64,000 bases of DNA from Sulfuritalea sp. Its GTDB lineage: Bacteria; Pseudomonadota; Gammaproteobacteria; Burkholderiales; Rhodocyclaceae. The translations under genes were made by a program, and so were the position numbers. Positions 8,113 to 17,683 of this stretch are shown in pieces (the first letter of the stretch is position 1; each line of letters begins with the position of its first letter). The DNA lies in contig JADJQA010000005.1 of NCBI GenBank assembly GCA_016712985.1, positions 1 through 64,000 of the forward strand, read 5' to 3'. Below the pieces are notes generated by a model. That model was not told where the DNA came from and made no database searches. It saw only the letters and a program-made list of their open reading frames with translations.

Positions 8113-9382
8113 TTCGAGGTCACCCTGTCCGGCTCCGGCTGGCACTTGTCGAGACTGCTGTAAATCGGCATCAAGAGGAAGAAGGCAAAGTAGATCACCG
8201 AGCAGATCTGCGCCACGAGGGTACGCAACGGTGTCGGGCCAAGCATGCCGAGATAGCCGAGGATAAAGAAGGAAATCACGAATGCGGCGAGAAAACCCTT
8301 GTAAAGGGGACCGCGGTAACGAATCGACTTCACCGGACTGCGATCCAGCCAGGGCAGCAGGAAAAAGATCATCACCGCGCCACCCATCGCCACAACACCC
8401 CAGAACTTGGCGTCGACGCCGAACAGCGGATAGGTCACCGCGCGCAGGATCGAGTAATACGGCGTGAAATACCACACCGGCGCGATGTGTGGCGGAGTCA
8501 CCAGCGGGTCGGCCGGAAAGAAGTTGTTGTACTCGAGGAAATAGCCGCCGAACTCCGGCATGAAGAAGACGATGATCGAGAACACGAAGAGGAACACCAC
8601 GACACCGGCGATATCCTTCACCGAGTAGTAGGGATGGAAGGGAATTCCGTCCAGAGGAATGCCATTCGCATCTTTTTTCTTCTTGATCTCGATGCCGTCG
8701 GGATTGTTGGAGCCGACCTCGTGCAAGGCGATGATATGGGCCGACACTAGCCCCAGCAGCACGATCGGCACCGCGATGACATGAAACGCGAAGAATCGAT
8801 TCAGCGTGGCGTCGCCGACAACGTAGTCGCCGCGTAGCCACAGCGACAGGTCGGGACCGATCAGCGGAATCGCCGAAAACAGGTTGACGATCACCTGGGC
8901 GCCCCAGTACGACATCTGTCCCCACGGCAGCAGATAACCAAAAAAGGCTTCGGCCATCAGGCAAAGGAAGATGATCATGCCGAAGACCCAGATCAGTTCG
9001 CGTGGCTTGCGGTAGGAACCGTAGAGCATGCCGCGGAACATGTGCAGATGACGATGAAGAAAGCCGAGGCTCCCGTCGAGTGCAAGTAGCGGACCAGCCA
9101 GCCCCAAGGCACGTCGCGCATGATGTATTCGACGCTGGCAAACGCCACGGGCACGCCGGAGGCATTCAGCGAGGCGTCTGGCTTGAAGTGCATGGTGAGC
9201 AGGATGCCGGTAACGATCTGGATCACCAGCACCAACATCGCCAGCGACCCGAAGAAGTACCAGAAGTTGAAGTTCTTCGGCGCGTAGTATTCGGAAAGGT
9301 GGGCTTTCCAGTTCGAGGTCAGCGGAAAGCGCGCATCGACCCAGTTCAGCGTTCCCTGCAGTATGGCGTTCATCTTGCTCAT
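8109..9382 (-). CDS. petB: Cytochrome b of the bc1 complex, frameshifted
   Basis: This membrane subunit carries hemes bL and bH and both quinone sites. The N-terminal part (MSKMNAILQGTLNWVDAR) runs to GASAFFIVI in helix B. The rest (LHMFRGMLYGSYRKPRELIW, PEWYF-like PVWYFTPYYSILRA) continues in another frame from near 9045. The family expects FIVIYLHMFRG there, and the sequence fits a loss of four bases (or one base) inside helix B, between the two heme-ligand histidines. Because the complex is essential in most such bacteria and petA and petC are intact, a sequence error is more likely than a dead gene. The start is 5 bases after petA. Total length is about 425 residues when corrected. Confidence 0.88.
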
Positions 9383-9386
9383 CGCA

Positions 9387-9980
9387 TCAGGCCTTCTTGT
9401 CTTCGCCAATCACGATCTTGGCGTCGCCAAGATACATGTGGGGAGGGATTTCAAGGTTGTCCGGCGCCGGTTTGCTCTTGTAAACACGACCGGCCAAGTC
9501 AAACGTGGAACCATGGCAGGGGCAGAAGAAACCGCCCGCCCAGTCGGCATCGATGCCGGAATCGGGCCCGGTCTTGAACTTCTCCGTCGGTGAGCAGCCC
9601 AGGTGGGTGCAGATGCCTACCGCCACGAGGATCTCCGGCTTGATCGAACGCGTCTCGTTCTTGGCGTAGTCCGGTTGCATGTTCTTGTCCGACTTCGGAT
9701 CCGCAAGCTGGTCGGCGACTTTTTTCAGGGATTCAAGCTGTTCCTTGGTGCGGTTGATTACCCAGACCGGCTTGCCGCGCCACTCGACGGTCATCATCTC
9801 GCCGGGACCTAGCTTGCTGATATCCACCTCCACGGGCGCGCCGGCCGCCTTTGCACTCTCGGAAGGCAGCATGCTGGACACGAAGGGTACCGTCACTGCA
9901 ACTCCGGCCACCCCGCCCACTGCCGCCGTGGCCACCAACAAACGCCGCCGTCCGTCATCGACTTTTTCGTCACTACTCAT
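9387..9980 (-). CDS. petA: Rieske iron-sulfur protein of the bc1 complex
   Basis: This is the [2Fe-2S] subunit that takes electrons from ubiquinol. The 197-residue protein begins with a twin-arginine-type anchor (DDGRRRLLVATAAVGGVAG) and one membrane segment. It has the two cluster-binding loops CTHLGC (C124, H126, C129) and CPCHGS (C153, C155, H156). It is first in the minus-strand operon petA-petB-petC-sspA-sspB. The 400 bases upstream hold an AT-rich candidate promoter. Confidence 0.96.
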   Translation of the reverse strand: MSSDEKVDDGRRRLLVATAAVGGVAGVAVTVPFVSSMLPSESAKAAGAPVEVDISKLGPGEMMTVEWRGKPVWVINRTKEQLESLKKVADQLADPKSDKNMQPDYAKNETRSIKPEILVAVGICTHLGCSPTEKFKTGPDSGIDADWAGGFFCPCHGSTFDLAGRVYKSKPAPDNLEIPPHMYLGDAKIVIGEDKKA

Positions 9981-10380
9981 GGTGATAATCCCTGGATACT
10001 GAAATGCGAATTAGGAAAGGCTGTAATTGTAGCGAATCTCGCGAGGCGATTAAAGCCCTGAACTGACCCAACTTACCGGCGATGATTATCGCAATGCAAC
10101 AAATTTATACTAATCAATAAGATATATCAATCTGCCGACGCTTCCCAATAGGCTGCGACCACTGTAGGACCCAACGCCTTCCTCCGTCATTCCGACGAAA
10201 GCCGGAATCCAGAAAACTTCATGCAGAGGGCACTGGCGTTCGCCGCTGCGACGGATTTCACCCTATCCCCGCTTCCGCCGCTACCTATCGGGAAGTTACC
10301 CAAAAAAACATAACTATCTGTTTTTAAGTGCAATCCCTCACACACTTGCGCTGTGCGCAGTGCATTCGCTGGGACGGGCT
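9981..10380. promoter_or_regulatory. petA upstream region and leuD downstream region, with one REP-like copy
   Basis: This 400-base gap has no gene. An AT-rich stretch at about 10090-10135 reads on the minus strand as TTGATA, 15 bases, TATAAA, a plausible petA promoter of non-ideal spacing. A REP-like palindromic word (10185-10212: ATTCCG ... CGGAAT within CGTCATTCCG ... CCGGAATCCAG) belongs to the family also found at 31276-31420 and 40618-40687. A T7 run on the minus strand at about 10306-10312 lies downstream of leuD but has no strong hairpin before it. Confidence 0.4.
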
Positions 10381-11027
10381 CTAGGCTTCCCGGGGAAACA
10401 GCCAGGGCTGCGCGGCCCGGTGCATGGTTTCGAAAGCCTTTATCTCCGCAGCGTGTTGAAGGGTCAGGCCGATTTCGTCCAGGCCGTTCAGCAGGCAGTG
10501 CTTGCGATGCACCGAAACGTCGAAAGCGAAGGACTCCCGGAGGGCGCAACGACTGTCTGCGATTCAAGGTCGACGCTGAGGCGGTAGCCCTCGGTGGCCA
10601 CGCACTCGGCAAACAGTTTGTCGACAGTCGCCCCCGGCAGGACGATGGGCAGAATGCCGTTCTTGTAGCAGTTGCCGAAAAAGATGTCGGCGAAGGATGG
10701 CGCGATGACGACCTGAAAACCGTAGTCCTCGATTGCCCACGGCGCATGCTCGCGGCTCGATCCGCAGCCGAAGTTGTCACGCGCGAGCAGAACCTGCGCC
10801 CCCTTGTAGCGGGGCAAGTTCAGCACGAAATCCTGACGTAGCGGTCGTTGCGTGCAATCCATGTCCGGCTCGCCATGATCGGCATAACGCCACTCATCGA
10901 ACAGAAACGGGCCGAACCCCGAGCGCTTGATTGATTTGAGAAACTGCTTGGGAATGATCGCGTCGGTATCGACATTGGCTCGATCGAGCGGGCAAACCAG
11001 TCCGTTGAGGTACCTGAATGCTTTCAT
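10381..11027 (-). CDS. leuD: Isopropylmalate dehydratase small subunit, frameshifted
   Basis: LeuD pairs with LeuC to isomerise 2-isopropylmalate (leucine) and citramalate-derived intermediates (isoleucine). The start MKAFRYLNGLVCPLDRANVD and the core DNFGCGSSREHAPWAI, GNCYKNGILPI are clear. After VDLESQTVVAPSG the frame breaks at about 10540. The expected end (SFAFDVSVHRKHCLLNGLDE, IGLTLQHAAEIKAFE) continues one frame over to a stop at 10381. Adding one base (TCCGGGAGTCC to TCCGGCGAGTCC) yields 215 residues, the normal family length. It lies 15 bases after leuC. The break is probably an error because the rest is fully conserved. Confidence 0.9.
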
Positions 11028-11042
11028 GTTGGATTCCTTCGT

Positions 11043-12452
11043 TCAAAACGCCGTGCGGACATCGACAAAATGGCCGGCGATGGCCGCAGCGGCGGCCATT
11101 TGCGGACTTACCAGGTGCGTGCGCCCTCCGCTACCCTGGCGTCCTTCGAAGTTGCGATTGGAGGTGGAGGCGCAGCGCTCGCCCGGTTCGAGCCGGTCGG
11201 CATTCATCGCCAGGCACATCGAGCAACCCGGCTCGCGCCATTCGAAACCGGCTTCAACGAAAACCCTGTCCAGACCCTCTGCCTCGGCCTGGCGCTTGAC
11301 CACGCCGGAACCCGGAACCACCAGCACCAGTTTGACGCTGACCGCCTTCTTCCGGCCCTCGACCACCTTGGCGGCGGCACGCAGGTCTTCGATGCGCGAG
11401 TTGGCGCAGGAACCGATGAACACCTTGTCGACCCTGATTTCCGAGATCGGCGTATCTGCGGCAAGCCCCATGTACTTCAGGGCGAGTTCGATGCCGCCAC
11501 GCTTTTGCAGGTCGGGCTCGTTGGCCGGATTCGGTACATGCCCGTGGACCGACAGCACCTGCTCCGGCGACGTACCCCAGGTCACCTGTGGCTCGATCAC
11601 GCCGGCATCGAGTTCCACGACCGCATCGAAACGAGCATCCGGATCGGATTTCAGTGTGGCCCAGTACGCGACTGCCTTTTCCCAGTCAGTGCCCTTCGGC
11701 GCGAACTGCCGCCCCTTGAGGTACTCGACGGTCTTTTCGTCGGGCGCCACCAGGCCGGCACGCGCGCCCGCCTCGATCGCCATGTTGCAGAGCGTCATGC
11801 GTCCTTCGATCGACAGGCCGCGGATTGCCGCACCGCCGAATTCGATCGCGTAGCCGGTACCGCCGGCGGTGCCGATCCTGCCGATCACGGCCAGCGCCAC
11901 ATCCTTGGCGGTGATGCTGTTGCCAAGTTGCCCGTCGACCTTGACCAGCATGCTCTTCGCGCGCTTGGTGACGAGTGTCTGCGTTGCCAGCACGTGCTCG
12001 ACCTCGGAAGTGCCGATGCCGTGCGCCAAGGCGCCAAAGGCGCCGTGCGTCGAGGTATGGCTGTCGCCGCAGACCACTGTCATGCCAGGAAGCGTCGTGC
12101 CGTTCTCCGGACCGATCACGTGAATGATTCCCTGATTGGCGTGCTTGAACGGAAAATACACCAGCGCACCGAACTCCTTGATGTTGGCGTCGAGCGTTTC
12201 CACCTGCAGGCGCGAGATCGGGTCCTTGATGCCCTTGTCCCAATCGTCGGTCGGCGTGTTGTGATCCGGGTTGGCAACAATGGAAGAGCTGCGCCATGCC
12301 CTGCGACCGGCCAGGCGCAGACCCTCGAAGGCCTGGGGACTGGTGACCTCGTGCATCAGGTGACGGTCGATGTAGAGCAGACAGGTGCCGTCGCTCTCCT
12401 CACGGACGACGTGCGATTCCCACAACTTGTCGTAAAGCGTCTTGCCAGCCAT
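11043..12452 (-). CDS. leuC: Isopropylmalate dehydratase large subunit
   Basis: This [4Fe-4S] aconitase-family subunit has 469 residues. Cluster cysteines are in FIGSCANSRIEDL and GCSMCLAMN. Other family motifs are VVCGDSHTSTHGAFGALA, GTSEVEHVLATQTL and RNFEGRQG. I start at 12452 (MAGKTLYDKLWESHVV), where an AGGAG lies 7 bases upstream; the longer frame would add 36 unlikely residues. It sits between cimA (18 bases upstream) and leuD. The order cimA-leuC-leuD joins isoleucine and leucine precursor synthesis in one transcript. Confidence 0.95.
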   Translation of the reverse strand: MAGKTLYDKLWESHVVREESDGTCLLYIDRHLMHEVTSPQAFEGLRLAGRRAWRSSSIVANPDHNTPTDDWDKGIKDPISRLQVETLDANIKEFGALVYFPFKHANQGIIHVIGPENGTTLPGMTVVCGDSHTSTHGAFGALAHGIGTSEVEHVLATQTLVTKRAKSMLVKVDGQLGNSITAKDVALAVIGRIGTAGGTGYAIEFGGAAIRGLSIEGRMTLCNMAIEAGARAGLVAPDEKTVEYLKGRQFAPKGTDWEKAVAYWATLKSDPDARFDAVVELDAGVIEPQVTWGTSPEQVLSVHGHVPNPANEPDLQKRGGIELALKYMGLAADTPISEIRVDKVFIGSCANSRIEDLRAAAKVVEGRKKAVSVKLVLVVPGSGVVKRQAEAEGLDRVFVEAGFEWREPGCSMCLAMNADRLEPGERCASTSNRNFEGRQGSGGRTHLVSPQMAAAAAIAGHFVDVRTAF

Positions 12453-12469
12453 GAGGGCTCCTTGTTTGG

Positions 12470-14071
12470 CTAGGATTGCAGAACAAGCTTCAAACCGGCC
12501 GCGCGCCGTTCCTGCTCGCGCACCAGTTTGTACTCTATCGAATCGACCAGCGCTCGCCACGAAGCGTCGATGATGTCAGTGGACACGCCGATCGTCGTCC
12601 AGTTCTCACGATGATCCGTCGATTCGATCAGCACGCGCACCCTGGCCGCCGAGGCCATGTCGGAATCGAGGACGCGTACCTTGTAATCGGTGAGGCGGAT
12701 TTCGCCGATCTCGGGGTAAAAGCGCTCGAGGGCCTTGCGCACGGCTTTGTCCAGGGCGTTCACCGGGCCGTCGCCCTCCGCGGCAGTCAGCTCTTCCTGG
12801 TCGCCGACGCGGATCTTTATCATCACGGAGGAATTGACGCCATTGATCGATGGCTCGTTAACGATGACCTTGAACTCCTGCAACTCGAAGAAAGGCTGGT
12901 ACTTGCCCAAAATCTGGCGCACCACCAGCTCGAAGGAACTTTCGGCGGCCTCGAACTGGTAGCCCTCATGCTCGAGTTGCTTCAGGCGATCGACGATCCT
13001 GCGCGTCTCGGGAGAGTCCTTGCCAAGCGAGGGTTCGACAGCCTGGATGCGGGCCAGCAGCATGCTGCGTCCGGCGACTTCCGACATCAGCATGCGACGG
13101 CTGTTACCGACCTGGTCGGGGTCGATATGCTCGTAGGAGGCCGGGTTCTTCACCACGGCGTCGATGTGCATGCCGCCCTTGTGGGCGAAAGCGTCGCCGC
13201 CGACGTAGGGCGCCCTCTCGTTATGCGGCATGTTGGCGATCTCGCTGATCGAGCGCGCCACCACGGCGAGATTCGCCATGCTCGCCGGCGGAATGCACGG
13301 GTAGCCGAGCTTGAGTTGCAGGTCGGGGATGATCGAGCAAAGATTGGCGTTGCCGCAGCGCTCGCCGAAACCGTTGATGGTGCCCTGCACCTGAGTGGCG
13401 CCAGCCTGCACCGCCATGACCGAATTCGCCACGGCCATCTCGCAGTCGTTGTGGCAGTGGATGCCGATCGGCCGCTTGAAACGCTCAACGACGCCGCGGG
13501 TGATCTCGAAGATGTCGCGCGGGAAGGTGCCGCCGTTGGTATCGCACAGGCACAGGCAGTCGGCTCCCGCCTCCGCTGCCGCCGCAAGGGTCCGCAGCGC
13601 ATAGTCTGCATTGGCCCGGTAGCCGTCGAAGAAATGCTCAGCGTCGTACACCACTTCCCGCCCCTGGCCCTTGAGGTAACGGATGGTGTCGACAATCATG
13701 CACAGGTTCTCGTCGAGGCTGGTGCGCAGGATGTCGGTGACCTGGTAGTCCCAACTCTTGCCGAAGATGGCGACGGCCGCTGTCCCGGCCCGTAGCAGCG
13801 ACAGCACATTGCCATCATCCGCCGCATCGACGCCGACTTTGCGCGTGCTGCCAAAAGCGATGACCTGCGAATTCCTGAGGCTGAGCGCCTTGACGCGCTC
13901 GAAAAACTCCAGGTCCTTCGGATTCGAGCCGGGGTTGCCGGCCTCGATGTAATGCACGCCGAGCGCATCGAGCTTCAGGACAACCCTGATCTTGTCTTCG
14001 ACCGAATAGGAGATGCCCTGCGCCTGGGCGCCGTCCCGCAGGGTGGAATCGTAAATGGAAATTCTGTTCAT
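12470..14071 (-). CDS. cimA: (R)-citramalate synthase
   Basis: This HMGL-like enzyme condenses pyruvate and acetyl-CoA to citramalate, the threonine-independent entry to isoleucine. The 533-residue protein has the TIM-barrel start YDSTLRDGAQAQGI (not the shorter LeuA form) and the metal site IGIHCHNDCEMAV. It also has GFGERCGNANLC, GGDAFAHKGGMHIDAVVKN and a C-terminal regulatory LeuA dimer domain from about residue 395. TIGR00977-type citramalate synthases have this length; 2-isopropylmalate synthase is the main alternative but differs in the barrel start. It is first of cimA-leuC-leuD. Confidence 0.9.
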   Translation of the reverse strand: MNRISIYDSTLRDGAQAQGISYSVEDKIRVVLKLDALGVHYIEAGNPGSNPKDLEFFERVKALSLRNSQVIAFGSTRKVGVDAADDGNVLSLLRAGTAAVAIFGKSWDYQVTDILRTSLDENLCMIVDTIRYLKGQGREVVYDAEHFFDGYRANADYALRTLAAAAEAGADCLCLCDTNGGTFPRDIFEITRGVVERFKRPIGIHCHNDCEMAVANSVMAVQAGATQVQGTINGFGERCGNANLCSIIPDLQLKLGYPCIPPASMANLAVVARSISEIANMPHNERAPYVGGDAFAHKGGMHIDAVVKNPASYEHIDPDQVGNSRRMLMSEVAGRSMLLARIQAVEPSLGKDSPETRRIVDRLKQLEHEGYQFEAAESSFELVVRQILGKYQPFFELQEFKVIVNEPSINGVNSSVMIKIRVGDQEELTAAEGDGPVNALDKAVRKALERFYPEIGEIRLTDYKVRVLDSDMASAARVRVLIESTDHRENWTTIGVSTDIIDASWRALVDSIEYKLVREQERRAAGLKLVLQS

Positions 14072-14145
14072 GATTGAATTTTACAGGCTGAGTGCTGGCG
14101 CCATGGCGTGCATTTCAAGGAAACGCCGGCGCTGATCCGTTTCCC

Positions 14146-14760
14146 TCAAACAAAGTCCCGTCTCTCGCGCAGCGCCTGCGCCACCGTCGCCGCGTCGGAA
14201 AACTCCAGTTCGCCGCCCACCGGCAGGCCGCGCGCGATGCGGCTGACTTTCAGCCCGCGCGCATGCAGCAGTTCCGAAAGGTAATGCGCAGTGGCCTCGC
14301 CCTCGTTGGTGAAATTGGTGGCCAGAATCACTTCCTTGACCACGCCATCCGCGGCGCGTGAAAACAGCCGCTCGAACATCAGTTCCTTCGGCCCGACGCC
14401 GTCGAGCGGGCTCAGCCGGCCCATCAGCACGTAGTAGAGCCCGTTGTAGGCATGGGTCTGCTCCATGCTGTTTGCATCGATCGGCATTTCGACGATGCAC
14501 AGTTGCGATGCATCGCGACGCGGCGACAGGCAGCGATCGCAAATTTCGCTTTCCGTGAAGTTGTTGCAGCGCGCGCAGTGATGCAGCAACTGCAAGGCGG
14601 CATCGAGGCCGCGCGCGAGCCGCTCGGCGCCGCGCCGGTCGCGTTGCAACAGATGATAGGCCATGCGCTGCGCCGACTTGGGCCCGACGCCGGGAAGACA
14701 GCGCAAGGCCTCGATAAGCTCGTCGAGGCTAGACGACACGTCTAGCCTCGACGAACCCAT
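14146..14760 (-). CDS. recR: Recombination protein RecR
   Basis: RecR acts with RecO (and RecF) in loading RecA at gaps. Features are the helix-hairpin-helix (ALRCLPGVGPKSAQRMAYHL), the zinc finger (CARCNNF...CDRC), and the Toprim domain (LCIVEMPIDANSMEQTHAYN, GLYYVLMGRLSPLDGVGP). I use the ATG at 14760, giving 204 residues. The first dozen codons (MGSSRLDVSSSLDEL) are encoded by a perfect 16-base inverted repeat, so the true start is uncertain. A GTG in the loop would give the family-typical start VSSSLDELIEAL. It is last in the order dnaX-ybaB-recR, as in most proteobacteria. Confidence 0.93.
   Translation of the reverse strand: MGSSRLDVSSSLDELIEALRCLPGVGPKSAQRMAYHLLQRDRRGAERLARGLDAALQLLHHCARCNNFTESEICDRCLSPRRDASQLCIVEMPIDANSMEQTHAYNGLYYVLMGRLSPLDGVGPKELMFERLFSRAADGVVKEVILATNFTNEGEATAHYLSELLHARGLKVSRIARGLPVGGELEFSDAATVAQALRERRDFV
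14720..14754. repeat. Perfect 16-bp inverted repeat over the recR start
   Basis: TCGTCGAGGCTAGACG (14720-14735) and CGTCTAGCCTCGACGA (14739-14754) are exact reverse complements separated by ACA. In recR mRNA this hairpin begins 3 bases after the ATG at 14758-14760. It could hide or replace the start codon. Confidence 0.9.
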
Positions 14761-14864
14761 CCAGGCAACAGCCTCCCCTGTCCCCCTCCCTTGGAGGGGG
14801 TTACTCATTTGCTCGCTGCGCTCGAAATTACCGGTCGCCGTCGACATGGCCGGACTCGGTCCGA

Positions 14865-15188
14865 TCAGAACGGCAGCTTCATTCCAGGCGGCAGGTTCAA
14901 GCCGGCGGCAAAGCCGCCCATTTTTTCAGCCGTGGTTGCCTCCGCGCGCCGGTTGGCATCATTGAGCGCGGCCGCGACCAGGTCTTCCAGCATCTCCTTG
15001 TCATCCATCACCGAGGGGTCGATGGTAACGCGCTTGACATCATGCTTGCAGGTCATCACCACTTTCACCGCCCCCGCGCCCGACTGGCCTTCCACTTCGA
15101 TTTGCGCCAGCTCTTCCTGGGCCTTCTCCATGTTGGCCTGCATCTGCTGCGCCTGCTTCATCAATCCGGCTATGCCACCCTTCATCAT
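14865..15188 (-). CDS. ybaB: YbaB/EbfC nucleoid-associated protein
   Basis: This small dimeric DNA-binding protein has 107 residues. The helix MKQAQQMQANMEKAQEELAQ, the strands EGQSGAGAVKVVMTCKHDVK and RVTIDPSVMDD, and the Gly/Pro-rich end AAGLNLPPGMKLPF are the family pattern. It lies 13 bases after dnaX and upstream of recR. Confidence 0.95.
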   Translation of the reverse strand: MMKGGIAGLMKQAQQMQANMEKAQEELAQIEVEGQSGAGAVKVVMTCKHDVKRVTIDPSVMDDKEMLEDLVAAALNDANRRAEATTAEKMGGFAAGLNLPPGMKLPF

Positions 15189-15201
15189 TTTCCTGCACTC
15201 C

Positions 15202-16890
15202 TTAAACGGGTTTGATCGTCGATTCGTCGATGCTCGCGTCGAACAGATCCACTACATCACGCACGAAGGGATCCTGTTCGATGGAGGCAATGGCGCGCTC
15301 CTGTCGTTCGCGTTGCACATTGCGGCTGCGCACGGCCGGCGTTTCGCTAGCAGGTTCCGCCACGTCGATCTCCAGGCGCAGCGGGCGCCCCTGCCAGGTC
15401 TGTAACTCGGCTTGCAGCTTGTCCTGCTGGGGCTTGCCGAGCAAATGCTTATGCACCGGTGACAGGCGCAGGCGGACGGCCGACTCGCTGCGCTCCGACA
15501 GCTCGCAGTGCTGGGCCAACTGCTTCGTCATTCCGTTCAGCGGCAGGCGGGCGACGAGGGCGTGCCAGTCAGCGTCCGGCGCCATGGCGGCAGCGGGCGC
15601 GGGCGGCACGGCAGCGGTGCCGCGGCTGGCCTCCGGAGAGTCAGGCTTTGCCACCTCCGCGCCGGTCGACGCGGGCCGGGACAGCGTCGACGCCGGCGGG
15701 ACGAGCGGGGGCCGTCTTGCAATGGCGGGCGGCGCAGCGTGCGCCGCCGGTGCCGGCGCTGCCGCCACCTTCGTCGCCGCGCTGGCCACAGCGTTGGCCA
15801 AACCCGCGCGTTCCGGCCGGAAAGCGTGCAGCCGCAGCAGGGTCATGACGAAGCCGGCATATTCGTCGGGCGCCAGCGAAAGTTCATCACGTCCATGAAT
15901 CGCGATCTGGTACGCCAGTTGCAGGAACTCGGCATCCAGAGCATGCGCGTAGGGCGCCAGGCGACTGCGCTCGGCCTCTTCGAGCAGGGCCTCGGGGGCA
16001 AACTGCGCCAGCGCAATGCGATGGAACAAGGTGGCCAGTTCCTGCAGGCCGCCGTCGAACGACAGGCTGCGCGCATCCATCAGCTTGGCCACTTCGAGCA
16101 TGGCCTGCACGTCCTGCGCCAGCAGGCCATCGAGCAGCGCAAACAGGTGTTCGTCGCCCACCGTCCCCAGCATGGCGCGCACGCCTTCATCCTCGACCTT
16201 GCCCGCGCCGTGGGCGATCGCCTGATCCAGCAGCGACAGCGCGTCGCGCATGCTTCCCGCCGCCCCCTTGGCCAGATGGCGCAGGGCGGCAGGCTCGAAG
16301 GCCACGCCCTCCGCCTCCAGCACCCGCGACAAGTGGTCGACGATATGCGTCAGCGGCATCTGCTTCAGGTTGAACTGCAGGCAGCGCGAGAGGACCGTGA
16401 CCGGGATTTTCTGCGGATCGGTGGTCGCCAGGATGAACATCAGGTGCGCCGGCGGCTCTTCCAGCGTTTTCAGCATCGAGTTGAAAGCCGCCTTGGACAG
16501 CATGTGCACTTCGTCGATCAGATATACCTTGTAGCGCCCCGCGGTCGGCGCGTATTGGGCGTTGTCCAGCACTTCGCGCATGTTGTCGATGCCGGTGTTG
16601 GAAGCGGCGTCGAGTTCCAGCAGGTCGATGAAGCGGCCGGCATCGATCTCGGTGCAGGCCGAACACACGCCGCAGGGCGTGGAACTGATGCCGGCTTCGC
16701 AGTTCAGGGCCTTGGCCATGATGCGCGCCAGCGTCGTCTTGCCGACGCCGCGCGTGCCGGTGAAAAGGTAGGCGTGATGGAGCCGGTTCTGGTCCAGCGC
16801 ATGGGTCAGCGCCCGAACGACATGCTCCTGTCCCACCAGGGTCGCGAAAGACTTGGGGCGCCACTTGCGGGCAAGCACCTGATAGCTCAT
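15202..16890 (-). CDS. dnaX: DNA polymerase III subunits gamma/tau
   Basis: This is the clamp-loader ATPase subunit that also bridges the replicative polymerases (562 residues). Motifs are the start YQVLARKWRPKSFATLVGQE, Walker A GTRGVGKTT (about 45-53), the zinc module CGVCSAC, Walker B YLIDEVHML, the SRC arginine finger LSRCLQFNLKQM, and an Ala/Pro-rich linker before the tau C-terminal domain (about 430-562). No obvious A-run slippage site for gamma is apparent. It heads the dnaX-ybaB-recR operon. Confidence 0.96.
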   Translation of the reverse strand: MSYQVLARKWRPKSFATLVGQEHVVRALTHALDQNRLHHAYLFTGTRGVGKTTLARIMAKALNCEAGISSTPCGVCSACTEIDAGRFIDLLELDAASNTGIDNMREVLDNAQYAPTAGRYKVYLIDEVHMLSKAAFNSMLKTLEEPPAHLMFILATTDPQKIPVTVLSRCLQFNLKQMPLTHIVDHLSRVLEAEGVAFEPAALRHLAKGAAGSMRDALSLLDQAIAHGAGKVEDEGVRAMLGTVGDEHLFALLDGLLAQDVQAMLEVAKLMDARSLSFDGGLQELATLFHRIALAQFAPEALLEEAERSRLAPYAHALDAEFLQLAYQIAIHGRDELSLAPDEYAGFVMTLLRLHAFRPERAGLANAVASAATKVAAAPAPAAHAAPPAIARRPPLVPPASTLSRPASTGAEVAKPDSPEASRGTAAVPPAPAAAMAPDADWHALVARLPLNGMTKQLAQHCELSERSESAVRLRLSPVHKHLLGKPQQDKLQAELQTWQGRPLRLEIDVAEPASETPAVRSRNVQRERQERAIASIEQDPFVRDVVDLFDASIDESTIKPV

Positions 16891-16920
16891 GGTGCGATTT
16901 TATCAGGCCCGCCAAAACAA

Positions 16921-16953
16921 GCGGGGCAGCCTGCATCAGCCAGGCTGCCCCGC
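16921..16953 (-). terminator. Intrinsic terminator after the Spy-like gene
   Basis: A perfect 13-base inverted repeat (GCGGGGCAGCCTG, 7-base loop, CAGGCTGCCCCGC) is followed on the minus strand by TTGTTTTGG. It lies between the Spy-like gene and dnaX, both on the minus strand, so it should end transcription of the former. Confidence 0.75.
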
Positions 16954-17019
16954 ATCTTCTGTCGGCACAAGGGACCAGCGCATTGCCGGCACCGAAGCAC
17001 CGGGCTTGGCGGGCCGGCG

Positions 17020-17556
17020 TCAGCCCTTGCGCGGTTCCGCACCCGGAGCGCCCGGGCCTTGACGCCCCGGTCTGCCTCCACCGGGGCCGTGCGGGTGCCG
17101 GCCAACGGCGCTGAAGTGCTTGTCAGCCGCGGCTTTCTGCTCGGGTGTCAGCGCAGCGTAGAGGCGAGTGAAGGACTCGTTCACCGATTCCATCGCAGCG
17201 AGGCGTTCTTTCATCATCCCCTGCATCTGCGCCATCCGCTCCGGCGCGCTGATCTGCTTCTCGTCCTTCATCCGCTCGCGCATCGCCTGCATGCCCTTGC
17301 CCGCCTCGGCCTTCGACTTCTCGGCGAAGGCCTGCCACAGCGGCTCCTGCTCGGCCGTGAGCTTGATCTCACCCTTCAGACGGCTCAGACGCTGCTCGAC
17401 CCGTGCGCCCGGATCCATCATGCCGCCCTGCATTGAACTGCGACGCATGCCTGGCTTGCCGTCGCTGTCGCAACCGGGGCCCTGTGCTTGGGCGATGCCG
17501 AAAAAGACGGCGCTGGCGGCAAGAAAGCCCGCAACAATCGTGTGCTTGTGATTCAT
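17020..17556 (-). CDS. Spy/CpxP-like periplasmic LTXXQ-motif protein
   Basis: This 178-residue secreted protein has a signal peptide (MNHKHTIVAGFLAASAVFFG, cleaved near AQA-QG). The helical body is rich in Met, Lys, Glu and Arg and contains LTAEQEPLWQAF and LYAALTPEQKAAADKHF, the two LTxxQ-type motifs of the Spy family. The tail is Gly/Pro/His-rich. Spy and CpxP proteins are periplasmic chaperones or envelope-stress sensors. The start at 17556 is chosen because the signal peptide follows directly; longer frames read into the 4.5S RNA gene. A strong terminator follows. Confidence 0.8.
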   Translation of the reverse strand: MNHKHTIVAGFLAASAVFFGIAQAQGPGCDSDGKPGMRRSSMQGGMMDPGARVEQRLSRLKGEIKLTAEQEPLWQAFAEKSKAEAGKGMQAMRERMKDEKQISAPERMAQMQGMMKERLAAMESVNESFTRLYAALTPEQKAAADKHFSAVGRHPHGPGGGRPGRQGPGAPGAEPRKG

Positions 17557-17683
17557 GGTGGTGTGCTCCTGTTGTGAATGCCTCATGGCAGGATGCATTT
17601 CAACCGAAGGCTGTAAGCCCGATGTGACAGCGGCGCCGAGTTTGTAAGGGAAGGTTGCAGGAACACGGCCAACCAGAATGAGG

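Noticed and set aside
7402..9165. A 587-codon minus-strand frame
   Set aside because: Only its last 236 codons (cytochrome c1) are real; the rest is the wrong frame of petB.
12470..14071. 2-isopropylmalate synthase (LeuA)
   Set aside because: The barrel start DSTLRDGAQAQGISYSV and the 533-residue length fit citramalate synthase better.
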